A DNA stretch of 64,000 nucleotides from Sphingobacterium bovistauri. GTDB taxonomy: Bacteria; Bacteroidota; Bacteroidia; Sphingobacteriales; Sphingobacteriaceae. Positions 16,512-25,339 of the stretch are shown here, piece by piece (the first letter of the stretch is position 1; every line of letters starts with the position of its first letter). Both the position numbers and the translations under genes were made by a program. The notes beneath the pieces are model-generated. The model saw nothing but the letters and a program-made list of their open reading frames with translations. It was not told the DNA's origin and ran no database searches. The stretch spans positions 149,365-213,364 of the forward strand of contig NZ_JADEYP010000003.1 of NCBI RefSeq assembly GCF_020295405.1, written 5' to 3'.

Positions 16512-17630
16512 ATGAAAAGAGTAGGGATTACAGGTCAAAATGGTTTTGTAGGAAAACATTTATATAATACTTTAGGATTATTTCTAGAAGAATTCGAAAG
16601 AGTGGATTTTCAAAAGGATTTCTTTGAAAATGAGACGAAATTAGATGAATTTGTTGCACAATGCGATGTTGTTGTACATCTGGCAGCTATGAATCGTCAT
16701 GAATCAGAACAGTTTATCTACGAAACTAACGTTGGTTTAGCGAATAAACTGGTTGAATCTTTAAAAAGAACGAATTCTAAAGCGCATGTGTTGATGTCTT
16801 CTTCTACTCAGGAAGAAAAGGATAATCTTTACGGGAAGTCGAAAAAAGAAGGTCGTGAAGCGATTGTAAATTGGGCGAAGGAAAATGGTGGAAGTGCTAC
16901 CGGATTAATTATTCCTAATGTTTTTGGAGCCTTCGGAAAACCATACTATAATTCTTTTATTGCCACATTTTGTCATCAGCTTACGCATGGCGAGATTCCT
17001 ACGATTGCTAATGACGGCGAAGTTAAGTTGATTTATGTTCAAGAATTGGTTAATAGAATTATAGATGAAATCCACATTGGCCAATCAAAAGCAGAATGTG
17101 TCGTTGAACCAACGGCTACTAAAAAAGTTTCTGAAGTTTTAGCCCTATTAAACTATTACAAAGAAAAATACTTTGACAGAGGAGAAATTCCTGAGTTAAA
17201 TAATAAATTTGATCATAATTTGTTTAATACCTATCGTACATATATTGACCATAAAGATTTTTTTCCAGTTAAATTCACGCAGCATACAGATTCTAGAGGA
17301 GCTTTTGTAGAGGTTATTCGTTTGGGAATTGGAGGTCAGTGTTCGTTTTCTATATCCTTGCCAGGGATTACGCGTGGTAATCATTATCATACGCATAAAA
17401 TTGAGCGTTTCGCAGTTATTAAAGGAAAGGCATTAATCCAGTTGAGAAAAATAGGTACGGATGAAGTTCTTGATTTTAATTTAGAAGGAAGAGAGCCTGC
17501 TTATGTAGATATGCCAATTTGGTATACTCATAATATTAAAAATATAGGAGATGAAGACTTATATACCATTTTTTGGATTGATGAACCGTTTAATCCAGAA
17601 GATGCAGATACCTATTTTGAAACTGTTTAA
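16512..17630 (+). CDS. fnlB: Bifunctional UDP-4-keto-sugar 3-epimerase/4-reductase (FnlB/CapF/WbjC)
   Basis: 372 residues with the two-domain layout of CapF. An N-terminal SDR (GITGQNGFVGKHL; YGKSK as the Tyr-x3-Lys) covers about 1-245. A C-terminal cupin covers about 250-372, with GNHYHTHKIERFAVIKG supplying metal-binding histidines. By known CapF chemistry the cupin epimerises C3 of the FnlA product and the SDR reduces C4 to give UDP-6-deoxy-L-TalNAc, which FnlC then epimerises at C2. It lies between the small cupin and fnlC with short gaps. Confidence 0.9.
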   Translation: MKRVGITGQNGFVGKHLYNTLGLFLEEFERVDFQKDFFENETKLDEFVAQCDVVVHLAAMNRHESEQFIYETNVGLANKLVESLKRTNSKAHVLMSSSTQEEKDNLYGKSKKEGREAIVNWAKENGGSATGLIIPNVFGAFGKPYYNSFIATFCHQLTHGEIPTIANDGEVKLIYVQELVNRIIDEIHIGQSKAECVVEPTATKKVSEVLALLNYYKEKYFDRGEIPELNNKFDHNLFNTYRTYIDHKDFFPVKFTQHTDSRGAFVEVIRLGIGGQCSFSISLPGITRGNHYHTHKIERFAVIKGKALIQLRKIGTDEVLDFNLEGREPAYVDMPIWYTHNIKNIGDEDLYTIFWIDEPFNPEDADTYFETV

Positions 17631-17645
17631 TATCTAAACATAAAG

Positions 17646-18785
17646 ATGAAAAAATTAAAAGTAATGACGGTTGTAGGTACACGACCAGAAATCATTAGAT
17701 TATCACGAGTATTATCAGCTTTAGATGCTTCTGAGGCTATCGATCATATCATCGTCCATACAGGACAAAATTACGATTACGAACTGAATCAAATTTTCTT
17801 TGAAGATTTAGGGCTTCGTAAACCAGATTATTTCTTAGAAGCAGCAGGTAAAACAGCAACAGAAACGGTTGGAAATATCTTGATTAAAATTGATCCACTT
17901 TTAGAAGAATTAAAACCTGATGCTTTCTTGGTTTTAGGGGATACAAATTCATGTTTGTGTGCAATTCCTGCTAAAAAGCGTCATATTCCAATTTTTCACA
18001 TGGAAGCTGGAAACAGATGTTTCGACCAAAGAGTTCCTGAGGAAACGAATCGTAAAATCGTAGATCATACTTCAGATATTAATTTAACGTATTCTGACAT
18101 TGCTCGTGAATATTTATTACGTGAAGGATTACCTGCGGATCGTATTATCAAGACTGGTTCGCCTATGTATGAGGTTCTTACTCATTATTTGCCTCAAATT
18201 GAATCTTCGAATGTATTGGAGAAATTAAATCTGAGAGAGGGAGAGTTTTTTGTCGTATCTTCTCATCGTGAGGAAAATATTAACTCAGAAAAGAACTTCC
18301 GTGGATTAATGACATCTCTAAATGCAATAGCAGAAAAGTATCAATATCCAATCATTGTTTCGACACATCCACGTACACAAAATATGATTGATAAGATGCA
18401 AATCGAAATGCGTCCCGAGGTACAATTTTTAAAACCTTTAGGCTTTCATGATTATAATGCACTACAAAAACGTGCTTATGCCGTATTATCTGATTCAGGA
18501 ACGATTAATGAAGAATCGTCTATTTTAAATTTCCGAGCATTAAATATCCGTCAAGCACACGAACGTCCCGAAGCTATGGAAGAAGCTTCAGTAATGATGG
18601 TCGGGTTGTCTCCTGAACGTATTTTACAAGGATTGACTCAAGTTTTACAACAGAAAGTTGGTGAAGAGCGTAATTTCCGTCCAGTAGCAGATTATTCCAT
18701 GCCAAATGTTTCTGAAAAAGTGGTACGAATAATCATTTCTTATACGGATTATATTAAAAGAACAGTTTGGTCTGAGGAGATATAA
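17646..18785 (+). CDS. fnlC: UDP-N-acetyl-L-fucosamine synthase (FnlC/CapG/WbjD)
   Basis: A 379-residue non-hydrolysing UDP-GlcNAc 2-epimerase family protein. VVGTRPEIIRLSRV opens the fold, HTGQNYDYELNQIFFEDLG is the subgroup mark of FnlC-type enzymes, and HMEAGNRCFDQRVPEETNR, SSHREENI, STHPRTQ and DSGTINEESS hold the active-site residues. It converts UDP-L-6-deoxy-TalNAc to UDP-L-FucNAc and completes the fnlA-fnlB-fnlC route. Its final A is the first base of the next gene. Confidence 0.92.
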   Translation: MKKLKVMTVVGTRPEIIRLSRVLSALDASEAIDHIIVHTGQNYDYELNQIFFEDLGLRKPDYFLEAAGKTATETVGNILIKIDPLLEELKPDAFLVLGDTNSCLCAIPAKKRHIPIFHMEAGNRCFDQRVPEETNRKIVDHTSDINLTYSDIAREYLLREGLPADRIIKTGSPMYEVLTHYLPQIESSNVLEKLNLREGEFFVVSSHREENINSEKNFRGLMTSLNAIAEKYQYPIIVSTHPRTQNMIDKMQIEMRPEVQFLKPLGFHDYNALQKRAYAVLSDSGTINEESSILNFRALNIRQAHERPEAMEEASVMMVGLSPERILQGLTQVLQQKVGEERNFRPVADYSMPNVSEKVVRIIISYTDYIKRTVWSEEI

Positions 18786-20041
18786 TGCACAAAGGAAAAA
18801 AAATATTAATTCATAGTATCGCTTTTAGTCCGGATGGAGTGTCCACAGCATATTTGTATAATGACATTGCAAAAGGATTCAAAGAAAAGGGGTATGAGGT
18901 TGTGGTTCTAACGACTACCCCTCATTATAATGTTGTAGAATCTGAGCTCAAGAAGCAACCATTAAAAAAGCGAGCACTGGGCCTATTTTATGAAAGTAAT
19001 TTTGAAGGAATTAAAATCTTGCATGTTCCTCAAAAAAAATTTAAATCGACTATTCTTCGTTTATTTGGCTTTGTATATTGGCATATAATGGCTATTATTT
19101 TGGGCCTAAATGAGAAGAATGTTTTAGCATTATTGTCGCCATCTCCACCATTAACAATAGGATTTATTAATCTTTTAATAGGAAAAATTAAGGGGGCTAA
19201 AGTTGTATATAATGTACAAGAAATTTATCCCGATTTTTTAATAGAACAAGGAGGTTTAAAATCAAAAATTTTAATTAAGATTTTAAAATGGCTGGAACGA
19301 TATGTTTATAATAAGTCAGATGCAGTAACGACAATTGATGAGATTTTTTATAAAACGATTGTTAGCCGTTTTGATGACAAAATTAAGCTTCATATTATTC
19401 CTAATTTTGTTGATACTGATTTGTACAAACCTCTTGATAATTCAACGATAAATTTGGATCCACACATTTTCCCTCAGAATAATGATATCAAACTTATGTA
19501 TGCAGGGAATATTGGTCATGCACAAGACTGGGAACCAATGGTTCAATTGGCTATTTATTTAAAAAATGAGCCCTTTGAATTTTATGTAATTGGTGAAGGT
19601 GTTATGAAATCTTATGTAGAAGATAAAGTAAAGGAAAATGGATTAAAAAATGTTCATATTTTACCTTATCAACCACGTGAAACTATGCCTCAGCTATTGG
19701 ATTATGCCGATTTGCAATTCATATTTATGTCTAAAGAGATGGAAGGGCATGGGTTTCCATCTAAAGTATATACGATCATGGCTTGCGGCAAACCATTATT
19801 GGTTTGCTCAGGAGAGAAGTCACCTATAGTTAATTTTTTAAAACCTATTGATTGTGCTGCTTTAATAACTACATCACGCTTTGAAGTAAAAATTAATGAA
19901 ATGGTTAGTTTTTTAAGGAGGCAGAGTAAAAAAAGCCTGCAGGAAATGGGAAAAAAAGGTTTAGAGGAAGTAGATAAATTTTATTCAAAAGATGTTGTCG
20001 TGAATAAATATGTTGATTTAATAGATAATTTATTGGATTGA
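18785..20041 (+). CDS. wbuB: WbuB-like GT4 glycosyltransferase, probable L-FucNAc/FucNAm transferase
   Basis: A 418-residue GT-B enzyme with the GT4 donor half: KLMYAGNIGHAQDWEP, then KSYVEDKVKENGLKNVHILPY, and EMEGHGFPSKVYTIMACGKPLLV with the E-x7-E-type region. The N-terminal half (HSIAFSPDGVSTAYLYNDIA) and the overall pattern match WbuB, the L-FucNAc transferase that follows fnlC in E. coli O26/O145 and in many capsule loci. It is placed directly after fnlC here too. The likely step is transfer of L-FucNAc or L-FucNAm to lipid-linked QuiNAc/FucNAc. Confidence 0.8.
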   Translation: MHKGKKILIHSIAFSPDGVSTAYLYNDIAKGFKEKGYEVVVLTTTPHYNVVESELKKQPLKKRALGLFYESNFEGIKILHVPQKKFKSTILRLFGFVYWHIMAIILGLNEKNVLALLSPSPPLTIGFINLLIGKIKGAKVVYNVQEIYPDFLIEQGGLKSKILIKILKWLERYVYNKSDAVTTIDEIFYKTIVSRFDDKIKLHIIPNFVDTDLYKPLDNSTINLDPHIFPQNNDIKLMYAGNIGHAQDWEPMVQLAIYLKNEPFEFYVIGEGVMKSYVEDKVKENGLKNVHILPYQPRETMPQLLDYADLQFIFMSKEMEGHGFPSKVYTIMACGKPLLVCSGEKSPIVNFLKPIDCAALITTSRFEVKINEMVSFLRRQSKKSLQEMGKKGLEEVDKFYSKDVVVNKYVDLIDNLLD

Positions 20042-20958
20042 TGAAAGTTGCTATTACAGGTGCCTCAGGTTTTGTTGGTCAAAATTTGAGTTCTTATTTT
20101 GGGAAAAAGGCTGTTGATGTCCAGAATTTCAGTTTAAGAACTGATGATTGGAAGCAAAATGCTGTTTTTTTTAATGTTGATGCTATTATTCACTTGGCGG
20201 GTAAAGCACATGATACATCAAATACATCATCCGATGCTGAGTATTTTCAGGTCAATAGAGACCTAACTATTCAGCTTTTTGATAAATATCTAGAATCTAG
20301 TGTTAGAGATTTTTTCTTTTTTTCTTCTGTTAAGGCAGTAGCTGATACGGTAGATACAATCTTATTTGAAGGCGCTGATTCTAAGCCTAAAACTGCTTAT
20401 GGGAGATCAAAATTCGAAGCTGAAAAATATATTCTAAGTAAAGAATTGCCAATCGGAAAGAGAGTTTTTATTATTAGACCATGTATGATTCATGGTCCTG
20501 GTAATAAGGGAAATCTTAATCTTTTATATAAAATTGTCGAAAAGGGAATCCCATGGCCTCTAGCTAGTTTTGAGAATGAGAGGTCTTTTTTGGGTATAGA
20601 TAATTTATCTTTTCTTCTTTTTTCTATGGTAAAAAGGGCGGATTTGCCATCTGGTATTTATCATTTTGCAGATGATGAAATGTTGTCAACGAATGAATTA
20701 GTAACACTAATTAGTACAGTTTTGAAAAAAAAGGTGAAGTTAATGCGTATTCCTCGTAGTATTGTAAACAATTTAGTTAAAATTGGAGATGTTATTTCGC
20801 TTCCGCTTAATTCAGAGCGCTTAAAGAAACTTACCGAGTCTTATGTAGTGTCTAATGAAAAGATAAAAAATGCGTTGGGCATTGAGCGTCTACCTTTAAC
20901 TGCTAAAGAAGGATTAGAGATTACTATATCATCATTTATAAAAAATAAAAATCAATGA
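20041..20958 (+). CDS. wbpV: WbpV-like nucleotide-sugar 4-ketoreductase (extended SDR)
   Basis: A 305-residue SDR with TGASGFVGQNL for NAD(P) binding and AYGRSKFEAEK as the Tyr-x3-Lys. HLAGKAHD and RPCMIHGPGNKGNLNLLYK are typical of the WbpV/quinovosamine branch. It probably reduces UDP-4-keto-6-deoxy-GlcNAc to UDP-D-QuiNAc or D-FucNAc, the substrate of the next gene. The start is taken as ATG 20041, sharing a base with the wbuB stop (TGATG); a TTG one codon earlier is unneeded. The 4,6-dehydratase partner WbpM/CapD is not in the window. Confidence 0.75.
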   Translation: MKVAITGASGFVGQNLSSYFGKKAVDVQNFSLRTDDWKQNAVFFNVDAIIHLAGKAHDTSNTSSDAEYFQVNRDLTIQLFDKYLESSVRDFFFFSSVKAVADTVDTILFEGADSKPKTAYGRSKFEAEKYILSKELPIGKRVFIIRPCMIHGPGNKGNLNLLYKIVEKGIPWPLASFENERSFLGIDNLSFLLFSMVKRADLPSGIYHFADDEMLSTNELVTLISTVLKKKVKLMRIPRSIVNNLVKIGDVISLPLNSERLKKLTESYVVSNEKIKNALGIERLPLTAKEGLEITISSFIKNKNQ

Positions 20959-21932
20959 TATATTTTACTGTATTCATAATATTGTTTGTGTCAGAACTTC
21001 TTTATTTTAGGATAGCAAATTACTATAACATAATTGATAAACCAAACGAACGTTCGTCACATAACTCAATTACATTACGAGGGGGGGGGATTGTATTTTA
21101 TTTTGCTGTATTAAGCTATTTTATTTGGTCAGATTTTCAATATCCTTGGTTTTTTTTAGGTTTAACATTAATGACCATAATTTCATTTATCGATGATATT
21201 ATCTCACTTTCTAATAAATTACGATTAATAGTTCATTTTTGTGCTGTATTATTAATGGCTTATGAGCTTCAGATATTTGATTTGCCGTGGTACTATCTGT
21301 TGGGTTTCTTCTTTATTATAATAGGGGTAATTAACGCATATAATTTTATGGATGGGATTAATGGTATTACCGCAGGTTATAGTCTTGTTGTTTCAATATT
21401 ATTGATTATAGTCAATTATAATATAAACTTTATTGCTAACGATTTACTAATATTTACAATATTAGGCTTAATCGTATTTGCATTTTTTAACTTTAGATCT
21501 AAGGCAAAATGTTTTGCTGGAGATGTAGGATCTGTGGCTATTGCATTTATATTATTGTTTTCGTTATGTTCTCTAATTCTACACACAGGGAATTATATTT
21601 ATATATTATTTTTGACTGTTTATGGATTAGATGCTGTATGGACAATTTTACAACGTTTGGTTAGGGGAGAGAACGTATTTAAGGCGCATCGTTCGCATTT
21701 ATATCAATACTTAGTAAATGAAAAAGGAAGTAACAAGTTAATGGTGTCACTATCATATAGTGTCATACAATTCATGATTGGTATTGTGACTGTATATTTT
21801 TCACATGAATCAATTAAAGTCCAGTTAGCGTATTCACTCTCTACAGTAATTTTTGGTAGTTTCATTTATTTATTAATAAAGTCTACTATTTACAGGAAAT
21901 ATGTATTGAAAACAACTTCTTCTTCGTTATAA
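20955..21932 (+). CDS. wbpL: WbpL-like polyprenyl-phosphate sugar-1-phosphate transferase
   Basis: A 325-residue membrane protein of the MraY/WecA (GT4-like PNPT) family with about 10-11 spans. FIDDIISLSNKLR, AYNFMDGINGITAG, CFAGDVGSVAIAF and FKAHRSHLYQYLV are the conserved cytoplasmic motifs (DDxx, NxxNxxDGINGL, GDxGS, and the His motif). The short length and the coupling to wbpV match WbpL, which starts O-chain synthesis with UDP-FucNAc or QuiNAc. It overlaps wbpV by four bases (ATGA). It would start region A repeat units. Confidence 0.82.
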   Translation: MIYFTVFIILFVSELLYFRIANYYNIIDKPNERSSHNSITLRGGGIVFYFAVLSYFIWSDFQYPWFFLGLTLMTIISFIDDIISLSNKLRLIVHFCAVLLMAYELQIFDLPWYYLLGFFFIIIGVINAYNFMDGINGITAGYSLVVSILLIIVNYNINFIANDLLIFTILGLIVFAFFNFRSKAKCFAGDVGSVAIAFILLFSLCSLILHTGNYIYILFLTVYGLDAVWTILQRLVRGENVFKAHRSHLYQYLVNEKGSNKLMVSLSYSVIQFMIGIVTVYFSHESIKVQLAYSLSTVIFGSFIYLLIKSTIYRKYVLKTTSSSL

Positions 21933-21973
21933 ATAATTATAATCCCTATTTTTAGACCATTAAATATATTGTT

Positions 21974-22744
21974 ATGAAAAGAATTTTATATCTTGTAATA
22001 CTAATCCTTGTTTTGGGATCATGTGCATCTCGAAGAGAGGTCGTGTATTTACAAGATTCAAATGTAGTCCCCGAAAATATTTATATAAAATATGCACCTA
22101 AAATACAACAGGAAGACTTGTTGACAATTACTGTTTCTGCGGCAGATTTAAAAGCAGTTTTACCATTTAATCAGCTGAATCCATATCAAGTGCAATCTGC
22201 TAATTCTACAGATTTTGCATTTAAACCTACATATCTTGTCGATAATAATGGGGAAATCGATTTTCCAGTGATAGGTAAGTTAAAATTGGGGGGACTTAGT
22301 CGTTTGGAGGCTACGCAAGTCCTGAAAACACAATTAACAGAATACATTGTCAATCCAGGAGTAAATATAACATTCGCTAATTTTAAAATAACAGTGTTAG
22401 GTGAAGTAAATAAACCCGGGACCTATAATTTATCACAAGAAAGAGTAACTATATTAGAAGCACTGGGGTTGGCTGGGGATATGACAATCAAAGGAGTAAG
22501 AAATAACGTGTTATTAGTTAGGGAAAAAAATGGTGAAAAAGAAATGCATAGATTAAATCTGTTAACAGATTCTATTGTTAACTCTCCATATTTTTACTTG
22601 GCTCAAAATGATGTTGTTTACGTAGAACCAAATACCTCGCAAGTTAGAAATTCTAGATTTGGACAGGATACTAACGTCTGGATTTCAATCTCAAGTTTAT
22701 TAATAACCATAACAGCTTTAATAGTTACAAATATTAAAAATTAA
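21974..22744 (+). CDS. wza: Wza-like polysaccharide export lipoprotein (first copy)
   Basis: A 256-residue protein with a lipoprotein signal (LVLGSC lipobox at about residue 17). The Poly_export/SLBB pattern follows: KYAPKIQQEDLLTITVSA, YLVDNNGEIDFPVIGKLKLGG and ITVLGEVNKPGTYNL. A C-terminal hydrophobic segment (SISSLLITITALIV) is the usual Bacteroidota replacement for the Wza outer-membrane helix. It forms the outer-membrane exit for the polysaccharide and works with the next gene. It is 42 bases after wbpL, with no terminator or promoter box seen between them. Confidence 0.88.
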   Translation: MKRILYLVILILVLGSCASRREVVYLQDSNVVPENIYIKYAPKIQQEDLLTITVSAADLKAVLPFNQLNPYQVQSANSTDFAFKPTYLVDNNGEIDFPVIGKLKLGGLSRLEATQVLKTQLTEYIVNPGVNITFANFKITVLGEVNKPGTYNLSQERVTILEALGLAGDMTIKGVRNNVLLVREKNGEKEMHRLNLLTDSIVNSPYFYLAQNDVVYVEPNTSQVRNSRFGQDTNVWISISSLLITITALIVTNIKN

Positions 22745-22745
22745 C

Positions 22746-25133
22746 ATGAATAACTCATCTGATTCAAAACATAACATTAATTCTGAAGAAGTTCAAGAAC
22801 TAGATTTAAAGCAGCTATTAGAACAATATTTCTTTTATTGGAAGTGGTTTGTTCTTTCAGTTGTTATCCTAGTATTATCGGCTATTGTCTTTTTGAGATA
22901 TTCAACATCACAATACAAAGTTGATGCAAAAATACTTTTGGAGAGAGAAGATAAAGCTTCAGGTGAACTGTCTGGATTAGCTGAGTTAAGTTCACTTACT
23001 GGAGGATCAGGACAATCTGCTTTTGTATTAGATCAAATAGATGTATTAAAATCAAGACGGTTATTGCGTAAGGTAATCGAGGGAAATAATTTTCAAAACA
23101 CTTATTTTGTAAAAGGGAAAATCAAGGAATCTGAACTTCTAGAAAGTGAAAGCCCAATAAAAATCATAACAAAAAAAATAAATGTAAAAAAACCTACTGG
23201 TAGTTTAAAGTTTGAAATTTTAGATAATAATACGCTTTCTATTGAAGAATTAAATGGAAAAAAAATTGATAAGTATTCCTTGGGTAATGTTTTAACAACT
23301 TCATTTGGTGAATTTGTTATTTTACCTAATAAGGAATTTGTGAATAGCATTGGTAGTACTGTTAAAGTTAATGTTATTTCGGTGGATCAAGCTATTGATA
23401 ATTTACAAAAAGTAATTTCAATTTCTCCCAATGCTGAGAAGCAATCTTATATTGTTAACTTTTCTTTAACAGGTCCAGTTATTGAAAAGTCAAAATTGAT
23501 TGTTAATGAATTAATTAAGCAGTACAATCAAGATGTATCTGATGACAAGAATAAAGTTACACTTGCCACGTCACGATTTATTAGTTCTCGTTTACAATTG
23601 ATTGGTCAAGATTTAGATAATGCAGATAAAAAAGTTCAGGATTTCAAGTCTTCAAATAATGTGACAGATTTGATAGCTGAAGCTGAACTGAGTTTGAAGA
23701 CACTTACAGATGCAGATAAGGAAGTTCTTGAGAAACGCACGCAGTTACAGTTGGTTGATTATATGCGTGAGTCTATTCAAAGTAATTCAGATTTAGAATT
23801 ACTGCCTACAAATATAGGGCTACAGGATCAGTCTATTGAGCAAACATTAGTTGAATATAATAAACTTGTTTTGGAAAGGGATGATTTACTAAGAAGTTCA
23901 ACAGAGGAGAATCCCGTAGTAAAGAATTTGACAGATAATATTAAATCTGTCAATAAGAACTTGATTACATCTCTAGATAATTATAGATCTGTATTAGGAT
24001 TGTCTCTTAATAATTCTGAGAGTAAACGTAATCAGTTGCAGGGTAAAGTCTCTGCAGTTCCTCGACAAGAATTGGGTTTTAAGGACATTTCAAGACAACA
24101 GAAAATTGTTGAGTCTATATACTTATTCTTATTAGAGAAGAGAGAAGAGAACGAAATTAAAGCTTCTGCGCAGCCAGATGTTTTGAAAATTATTGATTCT
24201 GCGTATGGATCATCAGTTCCTGTATCACCAAAAAAATCTGTTATTGTTTTAGGTGCATTAATCGCAGGGTTACTTATTCCTTTTGTAATATTATATATTA
24301 AATTCTTATTGGATAATAAAGTTCAATCACGACGTGACGTAGAATCTGTATTTCCAGCACCTATTTTAGGTGAAATACCTGCTTCTGAATACCCAATTAT
24401 AAAAGATAATGATAGGTCGTCATTGGCGGAAGCAATCCGTATTTTGCGAACAAATATTTCTTTTATGCTATCTGCTAATAAAGGTAAGAGTTCTGTGATT
24501 TATGTGACATCAACGACTTCTGGAGAGGGAAAATCATTTATTGCAACTAACTTAGCTAAGATTCTAGCGATGTCAGGAAAGAAGGTTCTGTTACTTGGTG
24601 CTGATATTCGTTCACCTAAAGTGTTAGATTATTTAGGTTTATCGCATTTGCAACATACAAATGTTGGAATTACTCAATATTTGATTAATCCTGAAATGCC
24701 AATTGCTGAAATTATAATTCGCAAACCTGCACCTTATGATTTTGATATAATTTATTCAGGATATATTGCGCCAAATCCCGCGGAGTTATTAATGAATGGT
24801 CATTTTGAAGAAATAATAAAATACGGCAGAGACAACTATGATTATGTAATTGTGGATACGGCTCCTGTAAGTTTAGTAACGGATACCATTTTGATCTCAG
24901 AATTTGCTGATTTAACCATTTACGTGTGTAGGGCAAACTATTTGGATAAACGCCTTCTAAATGTTCCGAAAGAATTGTATAATCAGAATAAGCTGAAAAA
25001 TTTAGCTGTCGTTATTAACGATGTTGACTTTAAACGTGGTTATGGTTATGGCTATGGTTATGGTTATGGCTACGGTGATGCTCAGGAAAAGAAAAGTACG
25101 TGGGAAAAAATTAGATCAGTATTTAAAATTTAA
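22746..25133 (+). CDS. wzc: Wzc-type chain-length regulator and BY-kinase (first copy)
   Basis: 795 residues: a Wzz domain with one N-terminal membrane span (WKWFVLSVVILVLSAIVFL), a long periplasmic coiled-coil region, a second span near 500 (SVIVLGALIAGLLIPFVILY), and a cytoplasmic bacterial tyrosine kinase domain. Walker A is TTSGEGKSFIATNLAK, Walker A' is VLLLGADIRSPK and Walker B is YVIVDTAPVS. The tail is a Gly-Tyr repeat with six tyrosines, the likely autophosphorylation cluster. It ends the region A operon before a strong terminator. Confidence 0.92.
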   Translation: MNNSSDSKHNINSEEVQELDLKQLLEQYFFYWKWFVLSVVILVLSAIVFLRYSTSQYKVDAKILLEREDKASGELSGLAELSSLTGGSGQSAFVLDQIDVLKSRRLLRKVIEGNNFQNTYFVKGKIKESELLESESPIKIITKKINVKKPTGSLKFEILDNNTLSIEELNGKKIDKYSLGNVLTTSFGEFVILPNKEFVNSIGSTVKVNVISVDQAIDNLQKVISISPNAEKQSYIVNFSLTGPVIEKSKLIVNELIKQYNQDVSDDKNKVTLATSRFISSRLQLIGQDLDNADKKVQDFKSSNNVTDLIAEAELSLKTLTDADKEVLEKRTQLQLVDYMRESIQSNSDLELLPTNIGLQDQSIEQTLVEYNKLVLERDDLLRSSTEENPVVKNLTDNIKSVNKNLITSLDNYRSVLGLSLNNSESKRNQLQGKVSAVPRQELGFKDISRQQKIVESIYLFLLEKREENEIKASAQPDVLKIIDSAYGSSVPVSPKKSVIVLGALIAGLLIPFVILYIKFLLDNKVQSRRDVESVFPAPILGEIPASEYPIIKDNDRSSLAEAIRILRTNISFMLSANKGKSSVIYVTSTTSGEGKSFIATNLAKILAMSGKKVLLLGADIRSPKVLDYLGLSHLQHTNVGITQYLINPEMPIAEIIIRKPAPYDFDIIYSGYIAPNPAELLMNGHFEEIIKYGRDNYDYVIVDTAPVSLVTDTILISEFADLTIYVCRANYLDKRLLNVPKELYNQNKLKNLAVVINDVDFKRGYGYGYGYGYGYGDAQEKKSTWEKIRSVFKI
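25038..25076 (+). repeat. In-frame GGT/GGC-TAT repeat coding the Gly-Tyr tail of Wzc 1
   Basis: Thirteen codons alternate Gly and Tyr (6 Tyr, 7 Gly) in 6-base units of the type GGTTAT/GGCTAT. Slippage by one unit would change the tyrosine count without breaking the frame. Confidence 0.85.
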
Positions 25134-25153
25134 TTTTTAACAATTCCAATATA

Positions 25154-25190
25154 AAAAGGTGAGTTTGAATAATAAACTCACCTTTTTTTT
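25154..25190 (+). terminator. Strong intrinsic terminator after wzc 1
   Basis: A perfect 13-bp stem (25154-25166 with 25174-25186), a 7-base loop and an uninterrupted run of T to 25190. It separates region A from region B. Confidence 0.9.
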
Positions 25191-25267
25191 GTAAATTAAC
25201 GACTACGATAGTATAGTTTTTCAAGTAAGGATATTTATATACTTTCTGAATTGAGAATATATATACT

Positions 25268-25275
25268 TATTTTTG
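25268..25275 (+). promoter_or_regulatory. Probable -7 box for region B
   Basis: TATTTTTG fits TAnnTTTG; a TTTC at 25243-25246 is a weak -33 candidate 21 bases upstream. The box is after the terminator and about 65 bases ahead of the start codon at 25340. The remainder of the 206-base gap shows nothing else. Confidence 0.4.
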
Positions 25276-25339
25276 TGCCAAATTGACCGCAGTAATTAAG
25301 TTCTATTGTTAACAGTCGCTATGAAATAACTTCTAATAA

